Origin: Hofstenia miamia
Taxonomy: Eukaryota > Xenacoelomorpha > Acoela
DNA: 64,000 bases
Assembly (NCBI GenBank): GCA_004352715.1
Contig: SCFE01000013.1
Location: 285,999 to 349,998, forward strand
Direction: 5' to 3'
In this document: positions 1 to 10,286 of the stretch, one piece after another
How the letters are laid out: the number at the start of each line of letters is the position of its first letter
Numbering within the stretch: the stretch's first letter is position 1
Position numbers and translations under genes: made by a program
The notes under the pieces: model-generated
The model's database searches: none
Seen by the model: the letters and a program-made list of their open reading frames with translations, nothing else
Told to the model about the DNA's origin: nothing

Positions 1-332
1 GCACCATCCAGAAATTCGAGTGTGTCAACATTGATTTCAAAAATTTACTTATTATTTACCTTTTCTGAGTTGGCAAAGTTAATCAGTACAAAGTTTTGGA
101 AAAAATTGAGATATCATACAGACTAGCCAAGGTCAAGAACATCTGCTTAGTGATGTTTGTCAAAGAAGAGTATCAGGATGAGATACCTGAAGAAGTTGTT
201 AACCTTCATTTTAGGATGGAGAACTTCACAATCCTTTAAACACACTATTATTGTCCAACTAGTATGCATCAGTCTAGCATTTTTTCAATAACCAAGTTAA
301 TTTACACAGACCTTCTCCTGTGCAAAAGATAC
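1..332 (+). pseudogene. ORF3-family relic, 5' part, split by element A
   Basis: One plus-strand frame from about position 100 to 238 reads without stops (it contains LVMFVKEEYQDEIPEEVV and ends FRMENFTIL). Its pattern resembles the N-terminal part of ORF3 of element A, where a short hydrophobic strand is followed by FNEDFTLE. The reading continues, with stops, to position 332, where an LTR begins. The coding-like sequence resumes at 11456 beyond the other LTR, so this is the left half of an older relic interrupted by element A. The window edge cuts its start. Function is unknown. The assignment is firm for 11456-13870 but weaker for this short part. Confidence 0.5.
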
Positions 333-1483
333 TGTAACATCCTCTACCAGGCATCATTACTGTTTATCTCTTGCTACTGTATAGTGCTAGTCATATTTGT
401 GCAGGTAGGGATTTACCTAATTATCTACTGCTTGGCTTTTATCTCTGTTAACATAATGTAACCAGGTTTAACCCTTCACTATTTAGGTGATGAAGCCATG
501 TGGTAAATTCTCCAGTGATCAATAGTGGGCATCTGCCCAAAGCTGATCTCCACATCCAGTTTCACCAACTCCTTTGATGTTCCATTTGATTGAGTTCCAC
601 ACCTAAGCTCATCAATACAATTTATGTGTACCTTATCCTAGCTCAGTGCATACTCAAGACATGACACAATTCAACTTAACCTCTATTTTGTAAAAGTGTT
701 TTATCTGCTCAAAACCTGACTTGTTACTATCTGCTTGTTTGACATTACATGTAGCCATTACCAAAATATATTAGCATTTCTAAATATATTAATTTCAAGC
801 AGCCTCCTAACTTACATTTATAAATTAATACATGTATGGTCACTTTGTCAGTCATTTATTGGTCACTAATTTATATATATTTATAATATATATAATATAT
901 TTCCTAAGTTTTGGTCATCCAACCATTTGTTCGCAGTTATTTATTTTAATACATGTAGTATGTGATTGCTAGTCAACTAATCAAGAGAAAAGCCCTTATA
1001 CCTAACTTATGTGCACTTTCATGTTCAGGCACAGGGACCCTTGAATCATTCACTGTGATGGATCCAGACCACTACTAAACACCACTTGATTAGCTTGACA
1101 TTGTATTAAATAATCAAACCATTATAGTAGAACAAAATAAGAATTCCAAATAAAATTCTTTATTAATTGATTACAGTATTTAATTCTTATTTATAGTAAT
1201 TCCAGAAAAGTACCTGTTGATTTCAAATTTAAACCTTTTGTCTGCCAAGATGGAGGCTAAAAATAATGGAAGTGATTTCGCCCCCTCCTTTTGCCAAAAG
1301 TATTTTTATTGACTGATACTAATCTCTTGTTTTTGACACATATTGTTTCTTGGTTGCATACTACAAATAAATCTAAATTAATCTGATTGATCTAAATACA
1401 ATATTTCTAATCATCATTTCTTTGATCTTATTCTTGCTCTGCTTGACGTTTGCAGCTTATTTTTTATTTGTTTGGATGATGCA
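333..1483 (-). repeat. 3' LTR of element A
   Basis: It starts TGTAACATCCTCTACCAGGC on the plus strand and matches 10307-11455 along its length. Its other end reads GGATGATGCA where sister LTRs read GATGCTACA, so the terminal CTA is altered or lost. In element orientation it lies downstream of ORF3, and the ORF3 stop codon falls inside it. AT-rich stretches are present, but I do not assign promoter or polyadenylation sites. Confidence 0.88.
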
Positions 1484-2995
1484 TTATTGCTTTTGGAGTC
1501 CAACTTTCTATTTCTTTCCTGAGATCTTGTAGTTGTATGTTAATAGGTCTCCCTTGTGTGTACAATTGATATGGTGTTATCTTGCCTTCAATGTATCCTC
1601 TCTCCCTGTTATTGTTTTTCAACATTATCTCTTTTGACTTTTTATAGTCATCATGTTCTATTATTGCTTTTGCCTTTTTCTCCATATTCACATAAGACTT
1701 ATATTTGTGCAGGAATGCTTTCACAACATTGACTTCTTTCAGTAGTCTTCAATGTGGGAGACCATTGGTATTGCAATTGTTTCCAGTGGTGTGCAGATTA
1801 AGATCTTTGTTTCAATTTGTCTCTCAATGTGTGGGTATGAACCTTCCATTGTTGGTGCTGTTGCCAAACCTATGGTTGTGGGGTAATTCATTTTCACTTC
1901 TGTGATGGTATTCCAGAATGCTTGCGTGAGTCCCCTTCTTCTTAATTTTAATTGTATTTCTTCTTTGATGTCTATTCTTGCTGTTATACATTTGATGTCT
2001 ACTGCTAACTGGTTATATGGTTTTAAAAATTCTTCCAGTTCCATTCTTGTAAATGCTTCCATGAACATCAACTTCATTGTTGCCACCATTTGTTGTTCTC
2101 TAATGTTTTGGAAGTTTCTTTCTTTGATATCTCTGGTTTCTCTGGTGTCTTTTATTTCTACTAGGAACTGCTCATCATCAGTATCAATCCCCTCTATTGT
2201 TCTTGCTGGGCTTATTTCTCCCCGACTTTTCTATGTTTATCCTCCACTGGTTCTGTTATGCCTCCTTGTTTCATCATTTCCACACTTCGTATGATTTTTG
2301 TGAATCTGCATTGTAGGCTGTCTCATTCATATGTTTCCAGGATTTTCTGCACGTTCTTTTGTACTGCTGTTTTCCTGATTTCTTCTGTGCTCACTAATTT
2401 TTGTTTAATGATTTTTTCTTGTAGTTATCCACGGTTGGTTTTCCATTAGCCTCATTTGTGTCTCAAATGTTGCTCCCCACATATATTTCTTCATTAGTTC
2501 ACCAAATATTGTGATTTCACTTGGGCATATCCCCATCTTGTTAGCTATATCTATTATCAACATCTTCCCCATTCTTAATGTTTCATCAATCATCTTTTCC
2601 AGGCTTTTTGTGTATTCTTTTTCTTTTATTACATGTATGATAATGATGTTTTCCTCATCCATGTTTATTTCCGGTATTTTTGCTATTTTATCTTTATATG
2701 CCATTATAGCTTGCACCATTTCCAGTGTGAAATCCTCATTGAATATGATGTGCACTGTACTTTGCATGTATGGTCTCTCCAATGTCTCATTCATCTCCTG
2801 TGGGTAGCTTATGATCATGTTTACTTTTGGTCTATTGTTGGCATCAAGCACTATCAGTAGGTTTGTTCCTTTGATTTTCACAACTTTCCTTACTTGTGCT
2901 TTTGTTTCTGGGGATAGTTTTGCAAATGCATTATAATGAATTTTCAATGTTCTGATAAAATAGGGGTGTAGTGTTTCTCCATCAATTTTAGACAT
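1464..2995 (-). pseudogene. ORF3 of element A (accessory ORF after integrase)
   Basis: Three minus-strand open segments (2995-2405, 2089-1739, 1724-1464) make up an ORF after integrase, joined by frameshifted sequence. The N-terminal segment starts MSKIDGETLHPYFIRTL and contains IIFNEDFTLE and PEINMDEENIIIIHV. The middle has GLTQAFWNTI and YPTTIGLAT. The C-terminal segment is charged and ends HHPNK, with the stop inside the 3' LTR. Relative to the copy at 62852-64000, about 260 codons are missing between DETLRM and MGKM. No signal peptide, furin-like site or obvious membrane anchor is visible, so an envelope role is not supported. I do not recognise the family. Homologous segments occur at 11456-13870, 53823-54773, 57575-58260 and 59703-61490. 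Confidence 0.75.
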
Positions 2996-3516
2996 CTGTT
3001 TTTCTCTTTCTTTAGATCATACAGTTCTCTCCAAGGTGGTTTCTGAGGAGGCATGCAGCTGGGTCATCTGTAATGATAATCTGCTGGTGCTTGGTTCACA
3101 GTCCATGGGCTGTTAATCTGTGCTGATAGTTTCTGCTGATTTGCCCTTGAATCAGCTCACAGTTACTCCTATCAGCACTTGACCAGTTATGGTTCCTGTG
3201 GGGATAGCATCAGCTTTGAATTGCTTTTGCATCTACATGGTTCTTCCACCACTTACACCTTCCTCTGCAACTCCCAGTGTCTCACTGCCCTTGAATCAGC
3301 ATTGTGGACTCTTGGAAGGAAAGTTGAACTGCTGTGCACCAGTTATCTGCATGCCCTTGAATTGGAGGTGCAGATCCCTGGTGGGAGAGGCTTTTTGTCC
3401 ATTGGTCTCCCTGCCCTTGAATTGGCCTTGGGGACTACTAGCACACCTTCTCACTCTATGTTGTCTATTTGTTGGTTCCACACCCTCTTCCCTTATGTTG
3501 TCTATTTGTTGGTTCC
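2996..3516 (-). repeat. Linker between integrase and ORF3 with QFKG-type repeats
   Basis: The plus-strand 7-mer CCCTTGA recurs at 3144, 3288, 3354 and 3414, each time continuing as ATCAGC or ATTGG. Read on the minus strand in the coding frame, each unit gives a peptide around QFKG (for example PQGQFKGRE and HLQFKGMQ). The same array, in the same position relative to ORF3, occurs at 54774-55260. A related array lies between protease and RT. The role is unknown. Confidence 0.6.
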
Positions 3517-4752
3517 TCATTCTCGTCCCTTCTGCCCTGGGGTTGACATCTGGTTTGAGAACTTCTGCAAACTCTCCTTCTCCTGTTTGTGGTTGAGAGT
3601 TCCTCTGGTTGTCGATTCCTGCACACTTGTTTCTTCATTGGTGGGTGCATCATTTTCCTCTAGTTTCCTAAATTCAGTTAGTAAATTTATATCCCATATT
3701 TCAGGGTCATATATAGGTTTATTTCTCACTGTCCTTTGGGGCAGCACTCTCTTTCTCATGTTATCATTTCCAATATCTGCTGTGTATTCATTATCAAATC
3801 CTTCTTCATGTAGGCTATCTAAATCATACATATCATATATAATTTCATTGCTGTTAATTTGGCATATTTTGAATTTGGTGTTCTCATCTAATTTTGTCTC
3901 TTCCATGTACAGGAGTTCCAGGAGTTTTGCCATCTCTTGAAAAAGTCCACTTATGAATTGGGGCCCATTATCTGTTATAATTGTTTCCATAGGCCCAAGT
4001 CGTAGTATCCATTCTTTTAGTACCAGTTCTGCTGTGGTTTTTGCCATGGTATTCCTCATTGGGACCATTCTTGCATATTTTGTAAAATTGTCTACCATCA
4101 CCAGTAGATATTGGTAGCCTTCTGCATCCTTTGATAACATTTCCAGGTCTATGTGGACTATTTCATTTGGTTGTGTTGAAATAATTTTCTCTAGTGGGGC
4201 CCTTTGCATTAGAAAATGTTGCTTATTGTTAAGGAGGCATGTTGTGCACTTATTAATAATGTCCTCAGTAACTTTCCTCACAGCTGTCATTATAAACCTT
4301 GCATTGAAGGTTTTCTCCATCTGTGTGATTCCCAGATGGCCCTTCTTGTGTATCTTCCTTATCAAGTCTCTTTTGAAATAGTCTGGTATCATGATCCAGT
4401 TATTGTTGGCTTCAACATATAGTAATCCATTCTTGTTGATTTTCCAATTGTAGCATTTGTAGTACCCTGCTGTTAATTTTGATAATGTTGTCCAGGGTTC
4501 TTCTATCTTTTTTATGATTTCACTGATGATTATGTCATCCCTCTGTTTGTCCACTATTTCTTTTTCAGTTAATTCCTCCCTCACTAGTATCAGTAGCACA
4601 GCTTGGCCTTTTTTATCCACATTTATCTCTGGCTGTCCCTTGTACTCAGTGTGTGGCAAAAATAGGAATTGTTTTTTCTCTCCATCTATTTTTACTGCAT
4701 CTATCTGGTATTCTGGTAGGTACGTCCAGAAGTCTGTGTTTTTATGTAACAT
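3517..4752 (-). pseudogene. Integrase of element A, internally deleted
   Basis: A 411-codon open frame. It begins with the end of RNase H and the connection region (HKNTDFWTYLPEYQ). The HHCC zinc-binding domain follows: HKKGHLG, then CTTCLLNN. The catalytic core shows the first Asp in VHIDLEML and the second in IITDNGPQF. The expected third catalytic residue (Glu, about 35 residues later) is missing, because the frame passes straight from QEMAKLLE into a charged tail (LLYMEETKLDE). An in-frame deletion has therefore removed the Glu-containing part of the core, and the product could not carry out strand transfer. The C-terminal tail is rich in Glu and Lys. Confidence 0.88.
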
Positions 4753-5411
4753 GCCTTTCCTATGCTCAATTGTGAATGTAAACTCGTTTAAATATTTGAT
4801 CCATCATGACACTATTCTGGACTTATCTCTGGAAAACTTGTTCAACTAAGCTAGTCCACTGTTGTTGGTGCATATTCTAAACTCTCTACCAATGAGGAAG
4901 TGTTGAAATTTTTTAATACTTTCAATTAATGTGAGCATCTCTGCTTTGGTAGATCTGTAGTTTTCTTTGCTTGCTCTCAGCTTGTGAATAAAAAACTGAA
5001 TGGAGACCTCTTTTCCATTTTTCATTTGTCCCAGTGTGGCCCTGATCACTACTTTGCTTGCGTCACAATCCAGTATGAATTGTTCATTGTAGTCTGGTGT
5101 GTAAAGGGATGGTAGTTTCGCCAATTCTTCTTTAATATTATCCAGTTCTTCCTGCTCCTGCCAGGTCCATATGAACGGTACTGATTTTCTCATTAATCTG
5201 GTCATCTTCACTGTCTTACCAGCTATGTTTGGATGAAAGTCCCGTAATAATTGAAGAATCCCATAATCCTCTGTATATCTTTCTTGTTATTTGGCTTTTC
5301 TATTTTCCAGATCATTTCTCTGGTGTTATCCTTCATGCATATCCTGCCCTTCTCTATGGTTCTTCCAATAAACACTATTTTCTCATGAGGCTGTCACATT
5401 TATTCCCATTA
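4753..5411 (-). pseudogene. RNase H domain of element A
   Basis: Minus-strand segments, best in 5211-4846. FILDCDASK gives the first catalytic Asp and STKAEMLTLIE the Glu. The position where family members have TDNSG reads TNNSG, so the last catalytic Asp is Asn. Upstream lies the RT thumb/connection (MKMTRLMRKSVPFI). A stop and frameshifts separate it from RT and from integrase. In the intact order this domain removes RNA from the RNA-DNA hybrid. Confidence 0.82.
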
Positions 5412-6110
5412 ATTCACAGCTCTGCATTTTCCAAAATTGTTAGCATTCTCTCTAATTTTTCTAGGTGTTCTTGGATTGTGTCAATAGTTACTATGATGTT
5501 GTCTATATAAGCATTGACCCCTTCCTCCATTCTATGTGTCTTGTTCTTTAACACTTTGTAATGTACCTCTGGAAGGTTGCTGTGCATTACACAGTCTGAA
5601 CGCCATATATATCCATTCATATAGCCCATAGGGGCTTACAAATGCTGTCTTCTCAGTATTGTCCTCTTCCATCTTTACCTGCCAGTAGGCCTTACATAGG
5701 TATAAGGTTGTAAAATATTTATGCTTGCTAGCTTCATAGAGCATGTCCTCTATCCATGGTAGAGAATATGAGTCCTTTTTTTCACTTTATTTAGTTTGCA
5801 AAAATCTATGCATAAGCAATACTTATCTCCCTGCTTTACAAATACAGTTGGTGCTGTATATGGGATCTTGCTTGGGCAGATAATTTTGTTGTCAGTTAGT
5901 TCTTCCAGTATATGATTGTATTCATCTTTCATCTGTTCAGGTACCCTTCTAACTGGTAGCTTGATCAGTTTGTCCGTTGTTGTGACTATTCTGTGTTTCT
6001 CCCCCACTGCCTGCCCCATGCTTATCTCTCCGCAGTTGAATATACATTTATGTTTTTCTAGCAGTTTCCGTAGTTGCGTGATCTTCTGTTCTTCTAAGTG
6101 TAGGTAGTCT
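5412..6110 (-). pseudogene. Reverse transcriptase of element A
   Basis: Three overlapping open segments in different frames. 6019-5750 holds the fingers (LPVRRVPEQMKDEYNHILEE) and the YTAPTVFVKQGDKYCLCIDF motif. 5744-5532 holds LCKAYWQVKMEED and FVSPYGLYEWIYMAF. 5629-5414 holds the active-site region, which reads AYIDNIIV. The expected YIDD has become YIDN, removing one catalytic Asp; element B keeps YIDD. At least two frameshifts break the domain. Confidence 0.87.
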
Positions 6111-6309
6111 TCATTGTTTATTTCAGGTGTTCTGTATGTTTCTTCCTCTTCTGCTTTTGTCCCAATGCCCTTGAGTCAGCCTTTGGGAGTACTCGCAACT
6201 TTGATGGTGTTCATCCAATTGCCCTTGAGTCAGCCATGTGGAGTACTATCCATTTTCATTTGCAAGTCCTTGAGTTGACCATGCAAATTACTTGCTCCAT
6301 CACTGTATT
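6111..6309 (-). repeat. Protease-RT linker with QLKG/QFKG repeats
   Basis: Plus-strand CCCTTGAGTCAGCC occurs at 6168 and 6222, with a related CCTTGAGTTGACC near 6268. In element B the corresponding coding region gives HGQFKDLQRK, HGRLKGEW and KSQLKSVG. The array resembles the one between integrase and ORF3. It lies just before the RT N-terminus. Confidence 0.55.
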
Positions 6310-7033
6310 CTATTGCCTTCCAGATGAGCTGATGTTGGACTTGATGTACTTTCTGTATATTCTTACTTGAGATCTCTTTAAGTTAACATTCGAAATCATA
6401 GCATTAAGGATCAGTATTCTTCCCTTGCCATGTTTTAGCATGCAGATGCTGGAAGGCATCAATACTTGTTTGGTATTAATGCCTTTATTGTCATATAGCA
6501 TTATGTCAGCTGTTACTGTTTCCTTGGTTTCAATTGTGTGCATCTTCCATTGGTGTGGCTGTAGGTGGATATCTTCCTGCAGTTGAAATGTGATTGTTTT
6601 CTGCTTCCCTTGTTCTTCTTTGATCTCCATTTCTTCCTCTCTTACCTTGATAGTTCTGTTGGCATAGTTGATGACACATCCATTCTTTGTCAGAAAATCA
6701 TCACCTAAGATGACCTCATATGGCAACAGATTGTTGTGTGTGTCCACCACCACCAAAGATTGTTCAAATGTTGTGTTCACAATTCTCATTTGCACTGTGT
6801 TTATCATTCCTTTCATATTGATATATTCTCCTGATGTGTTAATCAGTCTCTTATTGCAGCTGTTCAAATCGTCTCATTTAAACCCTAGCTTCATAGCACA
6901 TTCATCAGTGATTATTGACGTTGCTGCTCAGGTGTTGATTATTGCCTTAGTCATCACTCCATTAATTGCTATCATTATTGTATTTATTGTGTTGAGATTT
7001 GTCAGGATCATTATCAATGCACAGTTGTTATGA
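6310..7033 (-). pseudogene. Aspartic protease region of element A (first copy)
   Basis: The open segment 6867-6310 encodes the C-terminal part of the protease (LPYEVILGDDFLTKNG, then INYANRTIKV) and a following charged linker. The catalytic-loop part lies just upstream (7033-6870) in the same sense. There the DTGAA motif is broken, since the Gly codon reads as TGA. The conserved ILGDDFL is the second hallmark of retropepsins of this class. The expected product cleaves the Gag-Pol polyprotein; this copy is inactive. Confidence 0.8.
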
Positions 7034-7857
7034 GTCAGCACTCTAGCTAGTTTCATCCACCAAGGGTTGTTCAAATGTTGTATTTGTGATCCTCATTTGT
7101 GCTATGTTTAGCATTCCTTTCGCATCAATATAATCCCCTGAAGCATTAATTAGTCTCTTATTGCAACTGTTCAAGTCTTCCTGTTTGAATCCTAACTTCA
7201 TAGTGCATTCATCAGTGATTATGAATGTTGCTGCTCCAGTGTTGATTGTTGCTTTTGTCATTACTCCATTAATAGTTATTTATTATATTCATCATGTCGA
7301 GGTTTGTCAGGATCATTATTGATGCACATTTGTCATAAGTCAGTGCTCTACTTAGTTTTCTGACTCCTCATCAGTTGGCAATGATTCATTGATTTTGTTT
7401 TCTGTTTGTAGTACATCTTCCTCATCATAATAGGCTTCTTTGTCCCTAATTACGTTTATTTGTTTTGGGCAGTCTGGTTTTTTATGTCCTTTCTGTCCAC
7501 AACTGTAACATTTGACGTCTTTCTCTTTTACTTTTCTACTTTTACCATCTTTTCCTTTCACCTTTATTATCTTTTATTGCTTCACCTCTGTATAAGCTTT
7601 GTTGGGATACGTGGTTTGAGATTGTTTCTCTAAGTTGGCCCCTCTCTATGCCATGCGGCTCTCTCATATATCCAGGTGTTTTTTTCAATGGTTGCTCTTA
7701 TGTCAACCACCTTTCTAATCATTCTTTCCAGCTTGTCGTCAACATTGCAATTGATCTTGAACTGTGTTCTAATGTTTTCAGGCATCCCCTTACAAATGTG
7801 CAAGAACAAATGATAGTTAGAATATCTATTCTCTCTTGAACTAAGCATTAGTAGTAG
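7034..7857 (-). pseudogene. Duplicated protease N-terminus plus Gag C-terminus
   Basis: Minus-strand gag end (7848-7630), zinc knuckle CYSCGQKGHKKPDC (in 7561-7352) and protease start (7261-7043, with INTGAA instead of DTGAA). The block 7057-7857 repeats 8170-8970 with an offset of 1113. The gag part is about 98% alike by eye; the protease part is more divergent. It ends at a single N at 7858. Either a real local duplication or two allelic or paralogous contigs joined end to end. Confidence 0.75.
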
Positions 7858-7858
7858 N
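7858..7858. other. Single-N assembly join inside element A
   Basis: One N separates two stretches that repeat each other (7057-7857 and 8170-8970). Gag sequence stops at this N and unrelated AT-rich sequence follows. It looks like a contig join rather than an ambiguous base. Confidence 0.6.
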
Positions 7859-7936
7859 CTTGACTTAGTCTTTTTTAAGTTAATTATATAAAATTTCTTA
7901 ATTTATTTCTAGGTGGAGGATGTTACACAATGCCCT
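7859..7936 (+). repeat. LTR-end-like fragment
   Basis: It ends GGTGGAGGATGTTACA on the plus strand, the reverse complement of an LTR start of the TGTAACATCCTCCACC type seen at 52639 and 61696. The 60 bases before it are AT-rich and do not match those LTRs further in. Protease-linker sequence (CCCTTGAGTCTGC) follows at once. It is probably an LTR remnant at a rearranged junction. Confidence 0.35.
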
Positions 7937-8460
7937 TGAGTCTGCTTTTGGGATTGTGTGCATTTTCCATTGATGTGGCTGTAGGTGGATGTCTTCTTGC
8001 AGTTGAAATGTAATTGTTTCTGCTTCTCTTGCTCTTCCTCAATCTCCATCTCTTCTTCTTTTACCTTTATGGTTCTGTTATTATAATTAATAACACATCC
8101 ATTTTTTTCAAAAAGTCATTGCCTAAAATAACTTTGCATGGCAGTGACTTATTGTGTGTATCCACCACCACCAAGGGTTGTTCAAATGTTGTATTCGTGA
8201 TCCTCATTTGTGCTATGTTTAGCATTCCTTCCATATCAATATAATCCCCTTATGCATTGATTAGTCTTTTATTGTAACTATTCAAATCTTCCTGTTTGAA
8301 TCCCAGCTTCATGGCGCATTCATTGGTAATTATGGATGTAGCTGCTCCAGTGTTGATTGTTGCTTTTGTCATTACTCCATTAATAGCTATTATTATCATA
8401 TTCATCATGTTGAGGTTTGCCAGGATCATTATTGATGCACATTTGTCATGAGTCAGCGCT
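7937..8460 (-). pseudogene. Protease region of element A (second copy)
   Basis: Frameshifted protease copy on the minus strand. It is recognisable from the catalytic-loop side (about 8370-8300) through the counterpart of VILGDDFLTK to HLQPHQWKMHTI. It then jumps directly to an incomplete linker repeat, so about 300 bases of the normal linker are missing. It sits between the gag gene at 8465 and the LTR-like fragment at 7859. Confidence 0.7.
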
Positions 8461-8464
8461 CTAC

Positions 8465-10035
8465 TTAGTTTTCTGACTCCTTGGCAGTTGGCAATGATTC
8501 ATTGATTTTGTTTTCTGTTTGTAGTACATCTTCCTCATCATAATAGGCTTCTTTGTCCCTAATTACGTTTATTTGTTTTGGGCAGTCTGGTTTTTTATGT
8601 CCTTTCTGTCCACAACTGTAACATTTGACGTCTTTCTCTTTTACTTTTCTACTTTTACCATCTTTTCCTTTCACCTTTATTATCTTTTATTGCTTCACCT
8701 CTGTATAAGCTTTGTTGGGATACGTGGTTTGAGATTGTTTCTCTAAGTTGGCCCCTCTCTATGCCATGCGGCTCTCTCATATATTCAGGCATTATTTTCA
8801 ATGGTTGCTCATATGTCAACCACCTTTCTAATCATTCTTTCCAGCTTGTAGTCAACATTGCAATTGATCTTGAACTGTGTTCTAATGTTTTCAGGCATCC
8901 CCTTACAAATGTGCAAGAACAAATGATAGTTAGAATATCTATTCTCTCTTGAACTAAGCATTAGTAGTAGTTCAACTTGTTGCATGTAATTTTGAATGTC
9001 ATCAGTTTTTCTCTTTTTTGTCAAATTTAGAATGATTTGGTACTGATTTTTAAAACTTTCATTTTCATAGTAATTTATGAAATCTCTGATCAATAATTCG
9101 TAATTTCTTTTTGTTTCTGCATCTTGGAGCAGGTAATGTTGAGAGGCTGCACCTGTTAAGTATAATGGGAGTCTTGCTGCTGCTGCCTGTTGGCTTACTT
9201 TGTGCTCCACCATTGTCAATTCAAGCATTTGTAGCCATTCAGCAAATGTTGGATTATAGCCGTCTACCTTTCCATTAAACTTGGGTAGAGTTGCCTTACA
9301 AGGTATCATATCACTAGTTGTCAGTTGTGGTAGAATTGAATTTTCATATTTGGGTTTCCTATGGTTTTTTACTGTATCTTCTTCTTGCAGTTGTGTAGTC
9401 ACTGCTCTTGTGATTTCATTAATGATTTTTTGTTTCTCTGCATCTGAATCCTCATCAGATTCCTTGTATGTCACTTCTTTGGGAGCCAGTATGTGTGGTG
9501 CTTGCAACTTGCTTTTTTTTCTGGAATGGAATTCTATTTCATGAGTTTGCGTGTTGCTCATGTTTTCTTCTTCCATGAGCTGTATTAGTCTTAATTTGTA
9601 TTTCAGTTGTTCCAATTCTCCTGCTTGTAGGTCATTGTCCTTGATTAGCTGCCTATTTCTTTTTTCCAGTTCTTGATTTCTTTTCTGGCATTGTTGGTTT
9701 TGTTCTAAAAACCTTTTGTTGGATTCCAACAATTGGTGGGTGAGGATTTGGATCTTGTTTTGGAATAATTGGCTTTGTTCATCTAGCTGCATCTCCATAT
9801 TTAATCTAATTTCACTCATTATAGTTTTGTTTTGTCATTCCATTTCTTTGAATTTATTGGTTAGTTGTTCTATTTCATGTCTTAGGAGTGCTTTGTTTTT
9901 CTGGCTCTTCTTCAGCATATCAATTACATCTGGTGAGTTCATCTCTGAGGGATTTGTTTCTGGGGGTGAATTGAGGGATTGCAATTCCGTGTCTGTGGCT
10001 GAGTTCTCACTGAAGTATGGTGATGATCATATCAT
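8465..10035 (-). pseudogene. gag of element A
   Basis: The main frame 9819-8809 (336 codons) has a long N-terminal coiled coil rich in Gln, Glu, Lys and Asn. A capsid-like region follows (LPKFNGKVDGYNPTFAEWLQ, LPLYLTGAASQHYLL, NQYQIILNLTKK, ICKGMPENIRTQF). The zinc knuckle lies in 8674-8465 (C-x2-C-x4-H-x4-C). Upstream sequence to an ATG near 10035 continues the N-terminus seen in copy D. It has an in-frame TGA as its third codon, where D has CGA (Arg), then a second TGA and a frameshift near 9820. Gag would form the virus-like particle and bind RNA. Confidence 0.85.
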
Positions 10036-10286
10036 TCTAGGGGTCACTGCCTTTTCTTCATGCTGCCTTTCTTACCTTTTGTCATTTTTCTTTTGGGTTG
10101 GTAGTGGTCTTCCATTTTTGATCGTGATTCTGGGATCCTGTTAAAGTGCTTCCATTTGGTTTCAGGTAATTCTCTCTCTTAACTAGTTAATTTTCCATGT
10201 AGCTGTCTATTGCATACTTTCACTTGTAGCTGTTGTCATTGAGTGTGGGTGGTTCCACTGAATGTTTCTTTTTAAGAATTGCTGTT

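Noticed and set aside
1902-2294. Plus-strand open frames opposite gag, integrase and ORF3, rich in Phe, Leu and Ser (such as 1902-2294, 3179-3940, 51693-52073)
   Set aside because: They are antisense shadows of A-rich minus-strand coding sequence; their hydrophobicity comes from the complementary T-rich codons.
1464-2995. ORF3 as a retroviral envelope gene
   Set aside because: Position fits, but no signal peptide, cleavage site, fusion peptide or transmembrane anchor is visible in any copy.
9830-10035. TGA used as a sense codon (alternative genetic code) because it recurs inside otherwise good frames
   Set aside because: The TGAs fall where relatives have Arg, Cys, Gly or Gln, not one amino acid. 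TAA and TAG interruptions also occur, and the AKAP10-like exons and long open frames do not use TGA. Mutational decay explains it better.
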